The notes: generated by a model from the letters alone, not told the origin. Positions 50,973 through 62,864 are shown, counted from the stretch's first letter. The stretch: DNA of 64,000 nucleotides from Mesotaenium endlicherianum (GCA_009602735.1 WELA01000805.1:119980-183979), one strand, 5' to 3'. Made by a program: numbers and translations.

Positions 50973-53900
50973 TCAATTTTTCCTCTTTCTTGTTCTTGCA
51001 GGCTGCCTCCAAGGGGTCTTCTGCTGCTTCTTGATGGTGGCAGGCTGCCTCCCTGAAGTCTTCGGGCTTCTAGTAGAGAGACTTGGGGCTGGTCCAAGAT
51101 GGGGGTTGGCGGCATGGAAGCGCTTCAACTTTCTCTGAACTTTGTCAAGGTAGTGCGCCGCCACCCAACTATTCTCCGAATCTGGATATCCTTTCCACTT
51201 GATCAAGTATTGCTGCTGTCTCCTGAAATTTCTCATAGCCACTATGTCTTCCACTTCGTACTCCAAATGATCATCCACTATTGTTGGGGCTGGTGGGGTT
51301 GTCACACGTCCTGGGAACTTGTTGTCGGGTTGCACATATGGCTTGAAGAGGGAAGCGTGGAATACGGGGTCGATGTGCATAGTCTGGGGAAGTTCTAGCT
51401 TGAAAGCAACGGGGTTGACTTGCTGGATAATCTTGAAGGGTCCCAAATACTTGGGAGAGAACTTGCTGCCGGCAGGCCTGTTGTTCAGGGAAATGTTCTT
51501 GGATGATAGTAACACGTTGTCACCCACTCTGTACGTAATTTCTCTTCTGGATCTGTTCGCCACTCTTGCTTGAGCATCTTGCGCGTGTTGTAGAGCTTTC
51601 TTCGCTGCTGTAAGGGCTGCTTCTAATGTCTCCATAAAATCTGTGGCTGCAGGTACTTCATCATGGCCAGCCGTGAAGCTCAGTGGCGTGGTCGGATGGA
51701 AGCCATAGTTGAGGAAGAATGGGGACTCTTGGGTAGAGGCCTGCGTAGTGTTGTTGTAGGCAAACTCGAGGGGGGTCAAGTACATGTCCCAGTCTTGCTC
51801 GAGGGTAGACACGTAGGCCTTTAGAGAGGTCTTTAGGGTACGATTCATACGCTCGGTTTGCCCATCTGATTGTGGGTGGTAGGCAGTAGACATATCCAGC
51901 GATGTACCCAAGTTCTTGAAGAGATTTTTCCAGAAATGGCTTGTGAATCTTGGATCTCTATCTGACACAATTCTTGATGGTAGTCCATGGAGTCGGAAGA
52001 TGTTGTCAAAGATGAGTCTTGCAAGTTGTGGTGCTGTAGCCTTAGTCGTCGTGGGAATAAAATGAGCCATCTTGGTAAGTCTGTCCACCGCCGTGAGTAT
52101 TGCATTATGGCCTCGAGGTGTCACGGGCAAGTCCACGATAAGGTCCATTGAGATGTCCGTCCATTGTCTTTCGGGGATTGGTAGTGGTTGGAGGAGTCCT
52201 CCCGCCTTTTGCGATGATGGCTTGATTCTTTGGCATGTGTCACAGCTCCTGCAGTACTCCTTGACTTGCTTAGACATGCCTGGCCAACAATAAGTCCTAG
52301 CTAGAACGCCCGTGGTCCTTAGGATTCCAAAGTGTCCTCCAAGAGGGTTGTCGTGTGCTTCTCGTAGAAGCAAGAGCCGGAGGTCTAAGTCATTAGGAAC
52401 ACATCTCTGGCCCGTATCTTGCCTCACCCAATAATTGCCTTCTTGCTTCTTGCATGGGTCCAAGGCTGCTTCTCCGTTCTTGTAGTAAGGGTCTCTTTCA
52501 TAGGCGGCTGAAAATCGAGCTTCCAGATCTGTCTTCAGGGATACCATCACTGCATTTAATTGCAGTCTTGAGAGGGGGTCAGCCGGGTTTGTCTTGCCGG
52601 GCTGGTACTGAATCGTGATGTTGTATTGTTGCAAGTATCCGCTCCATCTTGCTTGTCTCCTTGAGAGATACGGCTGCGTTTGGAGGTGCTTTAACGCCTC
52701 GTGGTCCGTGGTGACCAGTACTTTGCGTCCTTCAACGTAGCAGCGCCAAACCTTCAAGGCATGTACAATCGCCAATGCCTCTCGCTCCGTGGTTGTATAA
52801 TTTTGCTCGGCTGGATTTAGCTTCCTTGACTCGTAGGCGATGGGCTGCAGTCCCTTGCCTTGGTCTTGAAGCAGGATTGCTCCTATTGCATAGGAAGATG
52901 CATCGGTGATGACGTGGAAGGGCCAATCTGGGTTTGGACTTGGGAGTGTGAGCACCGGGGATGTGGTCAATCTTCGCTTTAACTCTTGAAATGCCTCTTC
53001 CTCTTTCTCGGTCCATGTATATAGCCTGTCCTTCTTGAGTAGATCTGTCAGGGGGGCTGCTATGTGCGAGAAGCCTTGGATGAATTTTCTGTACCAATTG
53101 GCAAATCCCAAGAATGACTGGAGTTCTTTCTTGGTCGTGGGGGTTGGCCATTCCTCCACCACCGTGGTCTTCTTGGGGTCCATCTTGATGCCATCAGCAG
53201 TCACGTGGAGACCTAGGAACTCCACTTCTTGTTTGGCAAACTCGCACTTTGACTCCTTCGCAAATAGCTTGTTTTGCTTCAATACTTCAAGGACTTCTTT
53301 CAAGTGTCTCGCATGCTCTTCAAGGGTCTTGCTGTAGATAAGGATGTCATCGATGAATACCACCACAAATCTGTCCAACATGGGCTGAAATATGGTGTTC
53401 ATCATAGTCATGAAAGTTGCTGGCGCGTTGGTGAGTCCAAATGGCAGGACCATGAACTCAAAATGTCCATATCTTGTCCTGAATGCCGTCTTCTCTATGT
53501 CCGGTTCTGCGATGCGAATCTGGTGGTAGCCGCTCCGTAAGTCAATCTTCGTGAAGTACTTGGCTCCAACCAGCCGGTCCATGAGCTCATCCATGCGCGG
53601 CAGCGGGTATCGATTCTTGATGGTGATCTTGTTGAGGGCGCGATAGTCCACACACATCCTCAAGGTACCATCTTTCTTCTTGACAAATAGCACCGGGGCT
53701 CCAAATGGCGACTTGCTAGGTCGAATGAAGCCATGCTCCAGTAGCTCCTTGATTTGCTTCTTGACTTCGTCTAGCTCCGTGTATGACATTTTGAACGTAG
53801 GCCGAGAGATGGGCTTGCTTCCGGGCTCCAACTCTATCTTGTGGTCTACGAATCTTTTGGGGGGTAGGCCCTTGGGCAATTCCGGGGAGAACACTTCTTT

Positions 53901-54638
53901 GTAGTCCTCTAAGACTTCTTGTATCTCCTTGGGAACGGGGCTGCCTTCTTGACTCTCGATGTCTTTCTTGATGTCTTTTGGCGTGATCAAGGCCAAAAGA
54001 AGCTCGTGTCCCTTCCTCACAAGTCTCTTGAGTTGGAGGGCGGACAATAGTATCTCGTGTGCCGGCTTCTGGATGTCTTGGGTCTGGATATTCTGGATTG
54101 CGCGCAAAATACAGATTCTTGAAGTGATGTCATTCTTGATCTTGATAGTACCGGTCCTCCAATCAACTTGGGGGTTGTGCTTGGTCAACCAAGGCGTCCC
54201 TAGGATGACGTCGTACTTGCCCAATTGCATGGGGGAGAACACTACTCTATCCTTGAAGGACTTGATAGAGAGTGCCAAGGGGTACGTCTTCTTGGAAGGG
54301 GTAGTATAGGAGAATCCATCGGGCATCATAATCTCCTCGTCGTGGTCAAGAGTTCGCATAGTAATACCGTGCTTGGTGGCAAAATCTGCAGCAATGAAGT
54401 TGCCTTGAGCTCCGCTATCCACCAAGATGTGGACCTTCTCTCCTCCAAGGTAACCTCTCAAACTCATTGGGGCTGGAACGTCGTCTTCAACGGGGGTCTC
54501 CACCTCACTTGGCGTGTTGCCTTCTCGTGAAGTGGGTCTTGGGGTGGTAGGCTCCTGGCCTACCGGCGCTGTCCGTTTTTTGACAACTTTTTGGGGCATG
54601 AAAGTGCACGATGGCCCTTTTCCTTGCAATAGAAGCAT
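50973..54638 (-). CDS. B2 pol polyprotein
   Basis: 1221 codons. Protease [10 protein letters not shown] near residue 73. RT about 265-440 with [20 protein letters not shown] and FIDD near 430. RNase H TDAS near 578. Integrase zinc finger about 762-802 and DDE residues at about 832, 893 and 929 with 35 residues between the last two. Chromodomain near the C-terminus ([15 protein letters not shown]) and a basic tail with PATIKKQQK. Length and domain order are those of a complete chromovirus pol. It overlaps gag in the -1 frame. Confidence 0.92.
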   Translation of the reverse strand: MLLLQGKGPSCTFMPQKVVKKRTAPVGQEPTTPRPTSREGNTPSEVETPVEDDVPAPMSLRGYLGGEKVHILVDSGAQGNFIAADFATKHGITMRTLDHDEEIMMPDGFSYTTPSKKTYPLALSIKSFKDRVVFSPMQLGKYDVILGTPWLTKHNPQVDWRTGTIKIKNDITSRICILRAIQNIQTQDIQKPAHEILLSALQLKRLVRKGHELLLALITPKDIKKDIESQEGSPVPKEIQEVLEDYKEVFSPELPKGLPPKRFVDHKIELEPGSKPISRPTFKMSYTELDEVKKQIKELLEHGFIRPSKSPFGAPVLFVKKKDGTLRMCVDYRALNKITIKNRYPLPRMDELMDRLVGAKYFTKIDLRSGYHQIRIAEPDIEKTAFRTRYGHFEFMVLPFGLTNAPATFMTMMNTIFQPMLDRFVVVFIDDILIYSKTLEEHARHLKEVLEVLKQNKLFAKESKCEFAKQEVEFLGLHVTADGIKMDPKKTTVVEEWPTPTTKKELQSFLGFANWYRKFIQGFSHIAAPLTDLLKKDRLYTWTEKEEEAFQELKRRLTTSPVLTLPSPNPDWPFHVITDASSYAIGAILLQDQGKGLQPIAYESRKLNPAEQNYTTTEREALAIVHALKVWRCYVEGRKVLVTTDHEALKHLQTQPYLSRRQARWSGYLQQYNITIQYQPGKTNPADPLSRLQLNAVMVSLKTDLEARFSAAYERDPYYKNGEAALDPCKKQEGNYWVRQDTGQRCVPNDLDLRLLLLREAHDNPLGGHFGILRTTGVLARTYCWPGMSKQVKEYCRSCDTCQRIKPSSQKAGGLLQPLPIPERQWTDISMDLIVDLPVTPRGHNAILTAVDRLTKMAHFIPTTTKATAPQLARLIFDNIFRLHGLPSRIVSDRDPRFTSHFWKNLFKNLGTSLDMSTAYHPQSDGQTERMNRTLKTSLKAYVSTLEQDWDMYLTPLEFAYNNTTQASTQESPFFLNYGFHPTTPLSFTAGHDEVPAATDFMETLEAALTAAKKALQHAQDAQARVANRSRREITYRVGDNVLLSSKNISLNNRPAGSKFSPKYLGPFKIIQQVNPVAFKLELPQTMHIDPVFHASLFKPYVQPDNKFPGRVTTPPAPTIVDDHLEYEVEDIVAMRNFRRQQQYLIKWKGYPDSENSWVAAHYLDKVQRKLKRFHAANPHLGPAPSLSTRSPKTSGRQPATIKKQQKTPWRQPARTRKRKN
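54546..54581 (-). promoter_or_regulatory. B2 gag-pol -1 frameshift signal
   Basis: AAAAAAC at 54581-54575 (minus) in the gag phase, then a hairpin GGTAGGC-CAGGA-GCCTACC at 54564-54546. Identical to B1. Confidence 0.65.
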
Positions 54639-55840
54639 AGTCCAGCCGTCATGAGAGCTTCTTTTTCAGCCGGGGAGAGTCTTGCTTTCACTCCTTGCTG
54701 GTTTCTTGCATCATAAGTGTCATTGGAGGGTCTTCCACTCTTCCGGGCAGCCGCGGGGTCCCTTTTAATAACTCCGATTTCCATGGGTGTGGGTCCAGAT
54801 TCGGATGTGGAAGGGGCTGCGTACACCCGCGTCGTCGGTACCCGTGAAGATGAAGGCACGGAGTGCTTGAAATCCAAGGTATCCACCTTTTGGGCCACTT
54901 CAATGATCTTTGAGAAGTCCGTCAAGTCGCGTAACTCCACTTCCTTTGCCACCTTGGGTTTGAGGCCAAAGATGTAGCGGTCAATCTTCTCCTCGAGAGA
55001 CATGTTGGGGATCTCAAGAGTGAGGGCGTGAAATCTGGATGTATACTCTTGAACGGACGTCGTTTGCTTGAGATGGTGGAGCTTTCCTCGGGCAATCTTC
55101 TCCGCATTGATGGGCATGAATTGCTTCTTGAGGGCCTCACGAAAATCTGCCCATCTTGCATATGATGGTGGGGGCTCTTGGCCGAGCATGGGGTGCGCCA
55201 TAGCTTGATATATAGCCGCTTGATAGTTACGCCACCATGATGTTGCTGCTCCTCTAAGTAAGGTAACGGCAAAGGGAACGTAGTCCTCCTCGGGTACTTC
55301 AAGGAATGCGAGGTACGTCTCCACTTGGTAGAGCCATAAATTCAGGTTGGCACCTTTCCCGGGGTTGAAAGTGTCGGGTTTGCCGGGCTTGATGAGTTTC
55401 CTTGCTCTCGTTGGCTCTTGTGGAGGCGCTTGAGCCGGGGCTGGATTTTGAGCATTGCTCGCAATAGGGGCAACCATGGCAGCCATAGCTTCTCTTGACG
55501 CTTGCACGGTTGCTTCATAGGTGGCCAAGCCCACTTGGTTGTGGACGGTCATTAGGAAGGCTGCCCACTCATTTGCGGGAACTCCTTGTGGTGGGGTCAA
55601 CTTTGCTATAGCGGCTGCCACGGGATGTGACGGTGCTCCTCCTTGTGGTGCTTCTTGTTGTTGGACATTTCCTTGAGTAGGTTCTCCCATCGACGCTGGA
55701 GGAGGGTGTGCTCCTCCTTGTGGTGCTTCTTGTTGTTGCATATTTTCTTGAGTGGGCTCTCCCATCGGCGCTGGAGGAGGGTGTCTTGGAGAGGAAGGGC
55801 TTCCTTCAAAAGCTTGCTGTTGGTCTTGAGGATCGGCCAT
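54560..55840 (-). CDS. B2 gag
   Basis: 426 codons, opening [20 protein letters not shown], with the duplicated Q/P/A-rich segment, gag core around [13 protein letters not shown] and the zinc knuckle [14 protein letters not shown]. Differs from B1 gag at only a few residues. Confidence 0.92.
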   Translation of the reverse strand: MADPQDQQQAFEGSPSSPRHPPPAPMGEPTQENMQQQEAPQGGAHPPPASMGEPTQGNVQQQEAPQGGAPSHPVAAAIAKLTPPQGVPANEWAAFLMTVHNQVGLATYEATVQASREAMAAMVAPIASNAQNPAPAQAPPQEPTRARKLIKPGKPDTFNPGKGANLNLWLYQVETYLAFLEVPEEDYVPFAVTLLRGAATSWWRNYQAAIYQAMAHPMLGQEPPPSYARWADFREALKKQFMPINAEKIARGKLHHLKQTTSVQEYTSRFHALTLEIPNMSLEEKIDRYIFGLKPKVAKEVELRDLTDFSKIIEVAQKVDTLDFKHSVPSSSRVPTTRVYAAPSTSESGPTPMEIGVIKRDPAAARKSGRPSNDTYDARNQQGVKARLSPAEKEALMTAGLCFYCKEKGHRALSCPKKLSKNGQRR

Positions 55841-55864
55841 CTTCTTGTGCTACCAAAGTGCCTA

Positions 55865-55876
55865 GCTCCGATACCA
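55865..55876 (-). promoter_or_regulatory. B2 primer-binding site
   Basis: Minus strand TGGTATCGGAGC, one base from the LTR end. Confidence 0.8.
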
Positions 55877-55877
55877 C

Positions 55878-56380
55878 TGTAGTGAAACAGATAGATAAAG
55901 TACTTAGTAAAACAGAATACTTTATCTATTCAAGACAAGGATCTTTGAACACAAGTGGTAGCTTCTTGAAAGAGAGATGGCTTCTTGAAAGTTAATATAT
56001 TTCTGGATTTTGGCAAGTACAAGAGTGATTCTGGAATGTCTTTCTATGTTCTAGCTCTTGTTTATATACTTGCTACATAAGTAATTTCTAGGAAGGTGTA
56101 TGTTGATGTGTTGGCACCCAACACATCCCAAAACTTGCCACCTCTTTCTAGAATAATGTACACATGTCCTTTTGACCTAAAAATGGCACATCTGACTTTT
56201 GCCACATGGAGTTCTTCTAGGTCTTTCCTCTAACTTCAAAAATGCCTTGAAAGGTTCAAAGGACATGAACCAAGTTACTAGAGTACCTATTCACACTTGA
56301 CTCCACACCATACTACTTCAAATATATTTGAAAACATTAAAATATATGCAAACTAATGTATAATAACTCAAATCACTACA
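55878..56380 (-). repeat. B2 5' LTR with TATA box
   Basis: 503 bp, TG...CA ends. TATA box (GTATATAAAC) on the minus strand at about 56060-56069. Near-identical to the B1 5' LTR. Confidence 0.9.
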
Positions 56381-56424
56381 GATCCAGATCTCTAATGGCT
56401 GGGCAGTTTGAGCAGGAGGAGTCC
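56381..56424. other. 44-bp spacer between two divergent 5' LTRs
   Basis: Short unassigned sequence containing GATCCAGATCTC and GAGCAGGAGGAG. B2 reads left and B3 reads right from here. Confidence 0.6.
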
Positions 56425-56937
56425 TGTAGTAATTTGAGTTAAAATATATAAATTTGCATAAATTTTTATGCTTTTGAATATATTTGGAGTAGCATTGTGT
56501 GGCGTCAACTGTGAATAGATACTCTAGTGACTTGGTTCATGTCCTTTGAACCTTCTAAGGCATTTTCAAAGTGAGAGGAAGGACCTAGAAGAAATTCATG
56601 TGGCAAAAGTCAAATGTGCCATTTTTTGGTCAAAAGAACATGTGTACATTATTCTAGAAAGAGGTGGCAAGTTTTGGGATGTGTTGGGTGCCTACACATC
56701 AACATGCACCTTCTTGAAAATAACTTATGTAGCAAGTATATAAATAAGAGCTAGAACATAGAAAGACATGGGAGAATCACTCTTGTACTTGCCAAATTAG
56801 AGAAATATATTAACTTCCAAGAAGCCATCTCTCTTTCAAGAAGCTACCACTTGTGTTCAAAGATCCTTGTCTTGAATAGATAAAGTATTATATTTCACTA
56901 AGTACTTTATCTATCTGTTTCTCTACAGTGGTATCGG
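56425..56937 (+). repeat. B3 5' LTR with TATA box
   Basis: 513 bp, TGTAGTAATTTGAG...TTTCTCTACA. TATA box TATATAAATA at 56737-56746, about 200 bp from the LTR end. More diverged than the LTRs of B1, B2 and B4. Confidence 0.88.
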
Positions 56938-56938
56938 A

Positions 56939-56950
56939 GCTGGGCACTTT
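56939..56950 (+). promoter_or_regulatory. B3 primer-binding site
   Basis: TGGTATCGGAGC one base after the LTR. Confidence 0.8.
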
Positions 56951-56964
56951 GGTAGCACAAGAAA

Positions 56965-58170
56965 ATGGCCGATCCTCAAGACCAACAGCAAGCTTTTGAA
57001 GGAAGCCCTTCATCTCCAAGAGACCCTCCTCCAGCGCAGATGGGAGAGCCCACTCAAGAAAATCTGCAACAGCAAGAAGCACCACAAGGAGGAGCACCGT
57101 CAAATCCCGTGGCAGCCGCTATAGCAAAGTTGACCCCAGCACAAGGAGTTCCCACAAATAAGTGGGCAACCTTCCTAATGACCGTCCACAACCAAGTGGG
57201 CTTGGCCACCTATGAAGCAACCGTGCAAGCGTCAAGAGAAGCTATGGCTGCCATGGTTGCCCCTATTGCAAGCAACGCTCCAAATCCAGCCATGGTTCAA
57301 GCGCCTCCACAAGAGCCTACGAGAGCAAGGAAACTCATCAAGCCCGGCAAAGCAGACACTTTCAATCCTGGGAGAGGAGCCAAATTCAATCTGTGGCTCT
57401 ACCAAGTGGAGACGTACCTCACATTCCCTGAAGTACCCGAGGAGGACTACGTCCCTTTTGCCGTTACCTTGCTCAGAGGAGCAGCAACATCATGGTGGCG
57501 TAACTATCAAGCGGCCGTATATCAAGCTGTAGCGCATCCCGTATCCAACCAAGAGCCTCCACCATCATATGCAAGATGGGTGGATTTTTGTGAAGCCCTC
57601 CAGAAGCAATTTATGCCCATCAAAGCGGAGAAAATTGCTCAAGAAAAGCTTCGCCATCTCAAGCAAACAACGTCCGTTCAAGAATATACATCCAGATTCC
57701 ATGATCTCACTCTTGAGATCCCCAACATGTCGCTCGAGGAGAAGATTGATCGTTATGTGTCATGCCTCAAGCCCAAGGTGGCAAAAGAAGTGGAGTTACG
57801 CGACTTGAAGAACTTTTCCAAGATTATTGAAGTGGCTCAAAAGGTGGATACCTTGGATCTCAAGCACTCCATGCCTTCATCTTCACGGGCACCGGCGACG
57901 CGGGTGTACGTAGCCTCTTCCACATCCGAATCTGGACCCACACCCATGAAAATTGGAATTATTAGAAGGGACCTTGCGGCTGCTTGGAAGAGTAGAAGAC
58001 CCTCCAATGACACTTATGATGCAAGAAACCACCAAGGAGTGAAAGCAAGACCCTCCCCGGCTGAAAGAGAAGCTCTCATGACAGCTGGACTATGCTCTTA
58101 TTATAAGGAAAAAGGCCATCGGGCACTCTCATGCCCCAAAAAGTTGTCAAAAAACGGGCAGCGCCTGTAG
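56965..58170 (+). CDS. B3 gag
   Basis: 401-codon open frame, [20 protein letters not shown] at the start, gag core with [15 protein letters not shown] and [19 protein letters not shown], knuckle region near the C-terminus ([13 protein letters not shown]). It has one copy of the N-terminal repeated segment where B1 and B2 have two. The same AAAAAAC site (58149-58155) and hairpin (58167-58183) lie at its end. Confidence 0.85.
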   Translation: MADPQDQQQAFEGSPSSPRDPPPAQMGEPTQENLQQQEAPQGGAPSNPVAAAIAKLTPAQGVPTNKWATFLMTVHNQVGLATYEATVQASREAMAAMVAPIASNAPNPAMVQAPPQEPTRARKLIKPGKADTFNPGRGAKFNLWLYQVETYLTFPEVPEEDYVPFAVTLLRGAATSWWRNYQAAVYQAVAHPVSNQEPPPSYARWVDFCEALQKQFMPIKAEKIAQEKLRHLKQTTSVQEYTSRFHDLTLEIPNMSLEEKIDRYVSCLKPKVAKEVELRDLKNFSKIIEVAQKVDTLDLKHSMPSSSRAPATRVYVASSTSESGPTPMKIGIIRRDLAAAWKSRRPSNDTYDARNHQGVKARPSPAEREALMTAGLCSYYKEKGHRALSCPKKLSKNGQRL

Positions 58171-61100
58171 GCCAGGAGCCTACCACCCCAAGACCCACTT
58201 CACGAGAAGACAACAAGCCAAGTGAGGTGGAGACCCCCGTTGAAGACGACGTTCCAGCCCCAATGAGTTTGAGAGATTACCTTGGAGGAGAGAAGGTCCA
58301 CATCTTGGTGGATAGCGGAGCTCATGGCAACTTCATCGCTGCAAATTTTGCTACCAAGCACGGTATTACTATGCAAACTCTTGACCACGACGAGGAGAAT
58401 ATGATGCCCGACGGGTTCTCCTATACTACCCCTTCCAAGAAGACGTATCCCTTGGCACTCTCTATCAAGTCCTTCAAGGATAGAGTAGTGCTCTCCCCCA
58501 TGCAATTGGGCAAGTACGACGTCATCCTAGGGACGCCTTGGTTGACCAAGCATAACCCCCAAGTTCATTGGAGGGGCGGTATTATCAAGATCAAGAATGA
58601 CATCACTTCAAGAATCTGTATTTTGTGCGCAATCCAGAATATCCAGACCCAAGACATCAAGAAGCCGGCACACGAGATACTATTGTCCGCCCTCCAACTC
58701 AAGAGACTTGTGAGGAAGGGACACGAGCTTCTTTTGGCCTTGATCACGCCAAAAGACATCAAGAAAGACATCGAGAGTTAAGAAGGCAGCCCCCTTCCCA
58801 AGGAGATACAAGAAGTCTTGCAGGACTACAAAGAAGTATTCTCCCCCGAATTGCCCAAGAGCCTACCCTCCAAGAGATTCGTAGACCACAAACTAGAGTT
58901 GGAGCCTTGAAGAGCATGCGAGACACTTGAAAGAAGTCCTCGAAGTATTGAAGCAAAACAAGCTATTTGCGAAGGAGTCAAATTGCGAGTTTGCCAAACA
59001 AGAAGTGGAGTTCCTAGGTCTCCATGTGACTGCTGATGGCATCAAGATGGACCCCAAGAAGACCACGGTGGCCAACCCCCACGACCAAGAAAGAACTCCA
59101 ATCATTCTTGGGATTTGCTAATTGGTACAGGAGATTCATCCAGAGCTTTTAGCACATAGCAGCCCCTTTCACGGATCTACTGAAGAAAGACAAGCCATAT
59201 GTTTGGACCAAGAAAGAGGAGGAAGCATTCCAACAACTGAAACAAAGATTGACGACATCCCCGGTGCTCACACCCAAGTCCAAACCCAGATTGGCCCTTC
59301 CACGTCATCACCGATGCATCTTCCTATGCAATAGGAGCAATCCTAAATCAAGACCAAGGCAAGGGACTGCAGCTTATTGCCTACGAGTCAAGGAAGCTAG
59401 ATCTAGCCAAGCAAAATTATACAACCACGGAGCGAGAGGCGTTGGCGATTGTACATGCCTTGAAGGTTTGGCGCTGCTACGTTGAAGGACGCAAGGTACT
59501 GGTCACTACGGACCACAAGGTGTTGAAGCACCTCCAGATGCAGCCGTCTCTCTCGAGGAGACAAGCAAGATGGAGCGGATACTTGCAACAATACAACATC
59601 ACGATTCTGTACCAGCCCGGCAAGACAAACCCGGCTGACCCCCTCTCAAGACTGCAGCTAAACGCAGTGATGGTATCCCTGNGCTAAACGCAGTGATGAC
59701 ATCCCTGTTGACAGATCTGGAAGCTCAATTTTCAGCCGCCTATGAAAGAGGCCCTTACTACAAGAACGGGGAAGCAGCCTTGGACCCATACAAGAAGCAA
59801 GAAGGCAATTATTGGGTGAGGCAAGACACTGGCCAGAGATGTGTTCCTAATGACTTAGACCTCCGGCACTTGCTTCTACGAGAAGCACACGACAACCCTC
59901 TTGGAGGGCACTTTAGAATCCTAAAGACCACAGGCGTTCTAGCCAGGACTTTTTGTTGGCCAGGCATGTCTAAGCAAGTCAAGGAGAACTGCAAGACCTG
60001 TGACACATGCCAAAGAATCAAGTCATCATCACAAAAGGCGGAAGGACTCCTCCAACCACTACCAATCTCCGAAAGACGATGGACCGACATCTTAATGAAC
60101 CTTATCGTGGACCTGCCCGTGACACCTCCAGGCCATAATGCAATACTCATGGTGGTGGACAGACTTACCAAGATGGCTCATTTTATTCCCACAACAACTA
60201 ATGCTACAGCACCACAACTTGCAAGACTCATCTTTGACAACATCTTCCGACTCCATGGACTATCATCAAGAATTGTGTCGGATAGAGATCCAAGATTCAC
60301 AAGCCATTTTTGGAAAAATCTCTTCAAGAACTTGGGTACATCGCTGAATATGTCCACTGCCTATCACCCGCAATCAAATGGGCAAACCGAGCGTATGAAT
60401 AATACCCTAAAGACCTCTCTAAAGACCTACGTGTCTACTCTGGAGCAAGATTGGAACATGTACTTGACCCCCCTGGAGTTTGCCTACAACAACACTACGC
60501 AGGCCTCTATCCTAGAGTCCCCATTCTTCCTCAACTATGGCTTCCATCCGACCACGCCGCTGAGCTTCGCGGTTGGCCATGGTGAAGTACCTGCAACAAC
60601 AAATTTTATGGAGACATTAAAAGCAGCCTTACAGCAGCAAAGAAAGCTCTACAAGCGCAAGATGCTCAAGCAAGAGTGACAAACAGGTCCAGAGAAATTA
60701 CGTACAGAGTGGGTGACAACGTGTTACTATCGTCCAAGAATATTTCTCTAAACAATAGGCCTGTCGGCAACAAGTTCTCTCCCAAGTATTTGGGACCCTT
60801 CAAGATTATCCAGCAAGTCAGCCCCGTTGCTTTCAAGCTAGAACTTCCCTAAACTATGCACATTAATCTCGTATTCCACGCTTCCTTTTTCAAGCCATAT
60901 GTGCAACCGGACAACAAGTTCCCAGGACGTGTGACAACCCCACCAACTCCAACAACAGTGGATGATCATTTGGAGTACAAAGTGGAAGACATAGTGGTTA
61001 TGAGAAGTTTCAGGAGACAACAGCAATACTTGATCAAGTGGAAAGGATATCCAGATTCTGAGAATAGTTGGGTGGCGGCGCACTACCTTGACAAAGTTCA

Positions 61101-61226
61101 GAGAAAGCTGAAACGCTTCCATGCCGCCAACCCCCATCTTGGACCAGCCCCAAGTCTCTCTACTACAAGCCCAAAGAATTCAGGGAGGAAGCCTGCCACC
61201 ATCAAGAAGGAGCAAAAGACCCCCTG
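58131..61226 (+). pseudogene. B3 pol (fossil): protease, RT pieces, RNase H, integrase, chromodomain
   Basis: Protease at 58131-58781 with LVDSGAHGNF. RT-related sequence at about 58900-59300. RNase H at about 59280-59690 with TTDHKVLKHL. Integrase at 59693-60679 with an HHCC finger, [22 protein letters not shown] and NGQTERMNN. Chromodomain at about 60960-61080 with [15 protein letters not shown]. Clearly the B family, broken in several places. Confidence 0.8.
59682..59682. other. Ambiguous base (n)
   Basis: The only n in the window. It sits between two near-identical ~24-base phrases (GCTAAACGCAGTGATGGTAT and GCTAAACGCAGTGATGACAT, each followed by CCCTG), as expected for a short-gap join or collapsed heterozygosity. 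Confidence 0.9.
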
Positions 61227-61943
61227 TGAAATTAATCGACTTACCAAATAGACGATTAACAATTAATGAAGATCTTTATATCAGCAAGTAATCCTTATGG
61301 TGTTTTCTGTTAATTGATTAAACAGCGAAGGACAACACACTAGCAATAGACAACACTTCGCAAGTCAAATGCAAGTAAACTAGCATCAATAATGCAATCA
61401 GTAAACTCGTACCTAAGCAAGGCTGGAAGACAATGCGTGTCAATGGCTTCTTGCCTTGGATTTAGATCTCTCTCAATAAGCTGTACAAGAGAGTTGGCCT
61501 CGTTTCCAAATGCCAAACTCGAGAGCAATCCTAGCATATGTACATGGAATGAGTTTACTGTTCAACTGCAAGTGCAATGGCACCGCCTACCAGGGAATTA
61601 ACCACGTTGGTAGGACCTCGGTTAACCAAATCCACCGCCATCTCCCATCATTCTGAATCGTCATCCATCCTAGGGATGTCATCTGGCCTTTCATCTAGCA
61701 CACCACACTTGGTTGCAGATTTAGGCATCTTGCTGCTACCGAGTACGGAAGTCAGCTGGCTGTTAAAAAATGTGTCAGCAAGCTGACCTGAGCTGACTTC
61801 AGCCTGCTGCTCCCGGCTGAGTCATTAAATTGATTATTTACTAAAGTCCAGCGAACTCAATCTTGACTAAAGCTCAGCAGGCTGAACTTATTCAACTATT
61901 CTATATAATGAATATTATATGGACAAATATAGTGATTCATTAT
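61227..61943 (-). repeat. Family A 3' LTR, minus orientation
   Basis: About 717 bp; TGAAATTAATCGAC on the left, GATTCATTATA on the right (plus strand). Same orientation as 7478-8210. Confidence 0.85.
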
Positions 61944-62201
61944 AATCCCTCCAACTTAACAGGTTGTCGCCTCGACAACACTGACACTGGGTACATGGGT
62001 TTTCCCAACTAAAAGTACTGATCTCCCTCTCATACAGCGTGCTAAGCCCTTGGCCCTCTGCCCCTAGAAGGGTGATGTCCCTGGGGCTCTATGGTCAGGG
62101 GAGTCAGACCTCCTCCTGTCTTGGGGTCTCCTAAAGCCTGGGGGATCCGCGTAGGGACCGCGCGGAGAACGCAGAAACTGTGTTGTTTCCTCCTGCACGG
62201 T

Positions 62202-62864
62202 CTAGAACTGAATGGAGGCCGCCTTCTTTTGGGCAGCCCTCAAACTGACTGGTACATATACCGACATCCTAAAAGGATGTTGCATGACATGAGCCAAGGG
62301 CACATGCCCTCTCTGCGAGGGAGATGCTGGCAGGCCTCTGGCTATTTCTCTAACAGCCCTCCTGTCTGCCCTGTCTGACTGGGTCTCCATGCCTGGAGAT
62401 GGGCTCTGTCCTCTGGCAGTTCCCAGCCAAGTGATATCTTCCTCTTCAGCGAGCTGATGCAGGGCCAACCCAGTCTTCTCCCTTACAGGGGATGTGGCAG
62501 GTGTCAGGATCACAGCGGGGCTAGTGTCCTCCTCCTCGCCTTCCTCTTCTTCTTCCTCTGACCCCTCCTCCTCTCCGTCCCCTGGTTCCTCTGAGACTGC
62601 TGGGGTCTCTTCTGTCAGCTGCTCCAGCTCTTCCCGAGAAAAAGAATATCCCACTGACCTTCCCCTTTTGGGTGCTGGTGGGGGCTGCTGAGTCCAGATT
62701 GCACACAGATCCTTTTCCTCCTGCTTGCTTGCCCATTTGGCATAAGCGTGCTTCCCTTTAGAGAATGACTCTCGGGCCCTGCTCCTATCGTCCTGCATTT
62801 CTTGGCTCATGCAGTCTCTTACTCCATTCAATCTTGGGTCCCAAGCTGCAATGTGAGGAGGCAA
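62202..62864 (-). CDS. Unrecognised 220-codon frame in family A, between polypurine tract and internal break
   Basis: I do not recognise the family. Minus-strand frame with a charged N-terminus (KGKHAYAKWASKQEEKDLC), a very acidic run of about 25 residues near 92-115 (mostly E, D, G), then a serine/arginine-rich tail (REIARGLPASPSQRG). No transmembrane segment, zinc knuckle or enzyme motif is visible. It lies in the 3' internal part of a family A element, where the other minus copy (8211-8857) also has a coding-like stretch. It may be an extra 3' frame of the family or part of a carried host gene. Confidence 0.4.
   Translation of the reverse strand: MPPHIAAWDPRLNGVRDCMSQEMQDDRSRARESFSKGKHAYAKWASKQEEKDLCAIWTQQPPPAPKRGRSVGYSFSREELEQLTEETPAVSEEPGDGEEEGSEEEEEEGEEEDTSPAVILTPATSPVREKTGLALHQLAEEEDITWLGTARGQSPSPGMETQSDRADRRAVREIARGLPASPSQRGHVPLAHVMQHPFRMSVYVPVSLRAAQKKAASIQF

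Larger units (their letters stand above)
50973..56380 (-). mobile_element. B2: chromodomain Ty3/gypsy element with gag and pol that look whole
   Basis: 5' LTR 55878-56380, primer-binding site 55865-55876, gag 54560-55840, pol 50973-54638. Coding sequence is nearly identical to B1 over about 4.8 kb. I find no 3' LTR to the left, so the left border given is only the end of pol. Gag and pol show no breaks. Young. Confidence 0.85.
56425..61226 (+). mobile_element. B3: chromodomain Ty3/gypsy element, plus strand, decayed
   Basis: 5' LTR 56425-56937, primer-binding site 56939-56950, gag 56965-58170, pol sequence 58131-61226. It stops where a family A LTR starts at 61227, so that element probably inserted into it. 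Coding sequence and LTR differ visibly from B1, B2 and B4. Broken, with several breaks. One ambiguous base lies at 59682. Confidence 0.88.
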
